The notes under the pieces are model-generated. The model was not told where the DNA came from. It was given only the letters and a program-made list of their open reading frames with translations, and made no database searches. DNA of 64,000 bases from Saprospiraceae bacterium (GTDB taxonomy: Bacteria > Bacteroidota > Bacteroidia > Chitinophagales > Saprospiraceae), in assembly GCA_020848995.1 (NCBI GenBank), contig JADLHA010000019.1, positions 1-64,000 of the forward strand. The letters run 5' to 3'. A program made the translations under genes and the position numbers. Shown here in pieces: positions 62,396 through 64,000 of the stretch (position 1 is the stretch's first letter; each line of letters begins with the position of its first letter).

Positions 62396-63826
62396 TCACA
62401 CGATTTGCATGCGAATCAATCGCATCATCTTGCTGCGGAAAAACAGGGTATATAGACCGAGCAACACCAAGCCTCCGAGTATAAGGGTAACAACCGCAGG
62501 CATGGCAACGCAATTCAGTCCCCATAGAGCGGCACCTCCGGCGCAGCTCACCGCCAAAAACCGCAAAAGCGGCTTCCATACCGCGGCTGCATGGTCGAGG
62601 TGGGCCGACAATTTATACGCTGTATAGAGCAATACCACCAGACTCACCCAGCAGTTCAGCCACAGAAACGTGGTCATCGGCGATCCCGTAAAATAGATTA
62701 CCGCAATGAATGCATAGTTGAAAATCAAAACGGCGATGTTCCACTGCAACAGTTTTCTCGATTCGCCCAGAGCCAGTAACTTGCTGAACAACAGGTTGTT
62801 TACAGAGCGGATCATGGCCATGATGCAGATGTACCGCGAGAACTCCAGGATGTAGCCACCGGGGTCGCGAAAGATCATCGCAACCACGAAATCCAGGTTT
62901 GCATAAAGCAGGGCATATAAACCAAGACACACAATGGCATGGCTCAGCAGGGCCTCCCCGACTATATGGCTTCGGGCGGCGCCATCGTACCGGTAGCGCG
63001 ACAACACCGGAAAAACGGCTTTGTTGAATATGGGATTGATCTTTGAAAAGAGCAGGTAGCTGAGCTCTGAAGCATAATTGTACGGCCCGAGTGCAGCCAG
63101 TCCGAACACAGAAGCAACGAGGACGGTATCGAAATTGCCCTGTACGAAACTAATGCCCTGGTTACTCACCTGGTAACGTGCAAATGAAAGATGCTCTTCA
63201 AGGGGTTCTCCCGGTGAATCCTGCACTCCCTGCTTTCGAACGAAGTATGCGCACAAGAAATAGAAAACGGCGAAACGCACTAAAAAAGCAGCAGGAAAGA
63301 CAAGCAAAGGATCGAAATGCCAGATCAGCGAAACGAGCAATGCAAATTCAAAGCTGGCTCCGGTCATCTGGGCAATGCCCAGCTCGCGTTGCCGCAACGC
63401 TCTGGTAAGCAATGCGGCATCTCTCGATCCACGGGCAATGAGCAGTAGCAAAACCATGCTCATGGCGACAACCGGAAAATGAGCAGTGAGGTACTCTCTT
63501 TCCACTGCAAAGAATGCCATCCACCCGGCTGCCACTCCGAGTGCCAGCAGGGTCTGCCTTCTTTGCAATTGCCTCATCAGCGCCTCCGAGTAAGAATGCT
63601 TCTGTATGAGTGAAACGAACATGCCCGGTTCAAACAGTGAAACGGCCATGCGAAAGACGACCTGAAAGATGGCGTATACCCCCATCTCCTTATAACCCAA
63701 AAACCTTCCGATCAGGAAGTAGCCAGCTAATTGCAACGCCGTTAGGTAAGCGGACGAGAGGAGTTGCCACCTGAACACCCTGTTGAGCGCAAAGGTGCTG
63801 GCTTCGATGTGTTCAGCGTACGTCAA
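62396..63826 (-). CDS. Polysaccharide flippase (MATE/Wzx superfamily)
   Basis: A 476-aa protein with 12-14 predicted transmembrane helices and the overall pattern of oligosaccharide flippases (MVYAIFQVVFRMAVSLFEPGMFVSLIQ at the second-third helix; GPYNYASELSYLL near 245). It should move lipid-linked sugars across the inner membrane. The gene ends 2 nt before the asparagine synthase-like start, and its own start overlaps the end of a frame that runs off the window. Confidence 0.8.
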   Translation of the reverse strand: MTYAEHIEASTFALNRVFRWQLLSSAYLTALQLAGYFLIGRFLGYKEMGVYAIFQVVFRMAVSLFEPGMFVSLIQKHSYSEALMRQLQRRQTLLALGVAAGWMAFFAVEREYLTAHFPVVAMSMVLLLLIARGSRDAALLTRALRQRELGIAQMTGASFEFALLVSLIWHFDPLLVFPAAFLVRFAVFYFLCAYFVRKQGVQDSPGEPLEEHLSFARYQVSNQGISFVQGNFDTVLVASVFGLAALGPYNYASELSYLLFSKINPIFNKAVFPVLSRYRYDGAARSHIVGEALLSHAIVCLGLYALLYANLDFVVAMIFRDPGGYILEFSRYICIMAMIRSVNNLLFSKLLALGESRKLLQWNIAVLIFNYAFIAVIYFTGSPMTTFLWLNCWVSLVVLLYTAYKLSAHLDHAAAVWKPLLRFLAVSCAGGAALWGLNCVAMPAVVTLILGGLVLLGLYTLFFRSKMMRLIRMQIV

Positions 63827-64000
63827 AGATTTTCTTTAAAGGCCAAAAATAGAGGATGGCGGGCAGGTAATTTACTCGTTCAATTTCAACGCTGCCGTCC
63901 GCACATCGCAACAGCAGCTTCCCTCTGCTGCAACGCAGGCCTTCGGATCCAGAGGAGGAGGCACATTTTCCAAGATGAATGACGTAGCGATCATTCAACA
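63813..64000 (-). CDS. Possible 3' end of a gene that enters from the right edge
   Basis: An open frame runs from the window edge to a TGA at 63813, overlapping the flippase start by 14 nt, which is the same overlap seen between the other two genes of this operon. The visible 61 residues (LHLGKCASSSGSEGLR ... LKKIFDVR) show no recognised domain. The TTG at 63998 may be a start, or the frame may continue beyond the window. Confidence 0.35.
   Translation of the reverse strand, partial: LNDRYVIHLGKCASSSGSEGLRCSRGKLLLRCADGSVEIERVNYLPAILYFWPLKKIFDVR

Overview
The window looks like part of a Bacteroidota chromosome, probably from the Saprospiria/Chitinophagia side; the family-level placement is a guess. 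The evidence is of three kinds. Promoters repeatedly show the Bacteroidota pattern TTTG-N18/19-TAnnTTTG. Several large secreted proteins end in type IX secretion (T9SS) sorting tails. There are many SPII lipoproteins, plus WG-repeat, DKNYY and BlaI/M56 genes typical of the phylum. I found no rRNA, tRNA, CRISPR array, integrase or intact transposase.

Layout. (1) 0.2-12.5 kb is a GC-richer envelope region: a beta-propeller lipoprotein, a secreted protein, an O-methyltransferase, two overlapping lipoproteins, a PagL-like lipid A deacylase, a GH106-like glycosidase, a pentapeptide-repeat membrane protein and an unknown lipoprotein. (2) About 13.3-35.6 kb is an AT-richer accessory island. It holds an mrr gene with an in-frame stop, a Fic gene, an hsdM relic, NADAR and FRG genes, and a complete type I restriction-modification operon ordered half-hsdS, hsdM, hsdS, GxxExxY, fic, hsdR, YgjP-like peptidase. 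Many island genes are followed by long imperfect inverted repeats that resemble integron attC sites. Three more ordinary genes (WG-repeat, DKNYY, gamma-glutamyltransferase) sit inside the island at 18.8-23.1 kb. A 187-bp MITE-like element marks the right end (35,367) and occurs in opposite orientation at 3,775. (3) 35.7-48.3 kb is housekeeping and stress: MscS, DinB divergent from a LexA/CI-type S24 repressor with a clear operator, a BlaI-M56-PDZ operon, a very large T9SS cargo protein, a fatty acid desaturase, VWA, Cdd1-like, OsmC and methyltransferase genes. (4) 49-57.7 kb is a signalling and surface unit: lipoprotein, membrane protein, histidine kinase, LuxR-type response regulator, then two secreted proteins, the second a 1278-aa T9SS cargo with four tandem 84-85 aa modules. 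A palindrome placed exactly 24 nt before a -7 element occurs at three promoters here. (5) 58.1-64 kb has an AAA/DUF4143 ATPase, a relic of a paralogue of the 52.2-kb gene, and a glycan operon (flippase, asparagine synthase-like enzyme, glycosyltransferase) that runs off the right edge.

Most noteworthy: the attC-like cassette landscape without a visible integrase; the Fic/GxxExxY-bearing type I system with CATGTATAG palindromes before hsdR and a 23-bp inverted repeat flanking the second recognition domain of hsdS; the three-member promoter motif beside a two-component system; and a 14-mer (AACGAACGTTTGTT) found four times in one orientation.
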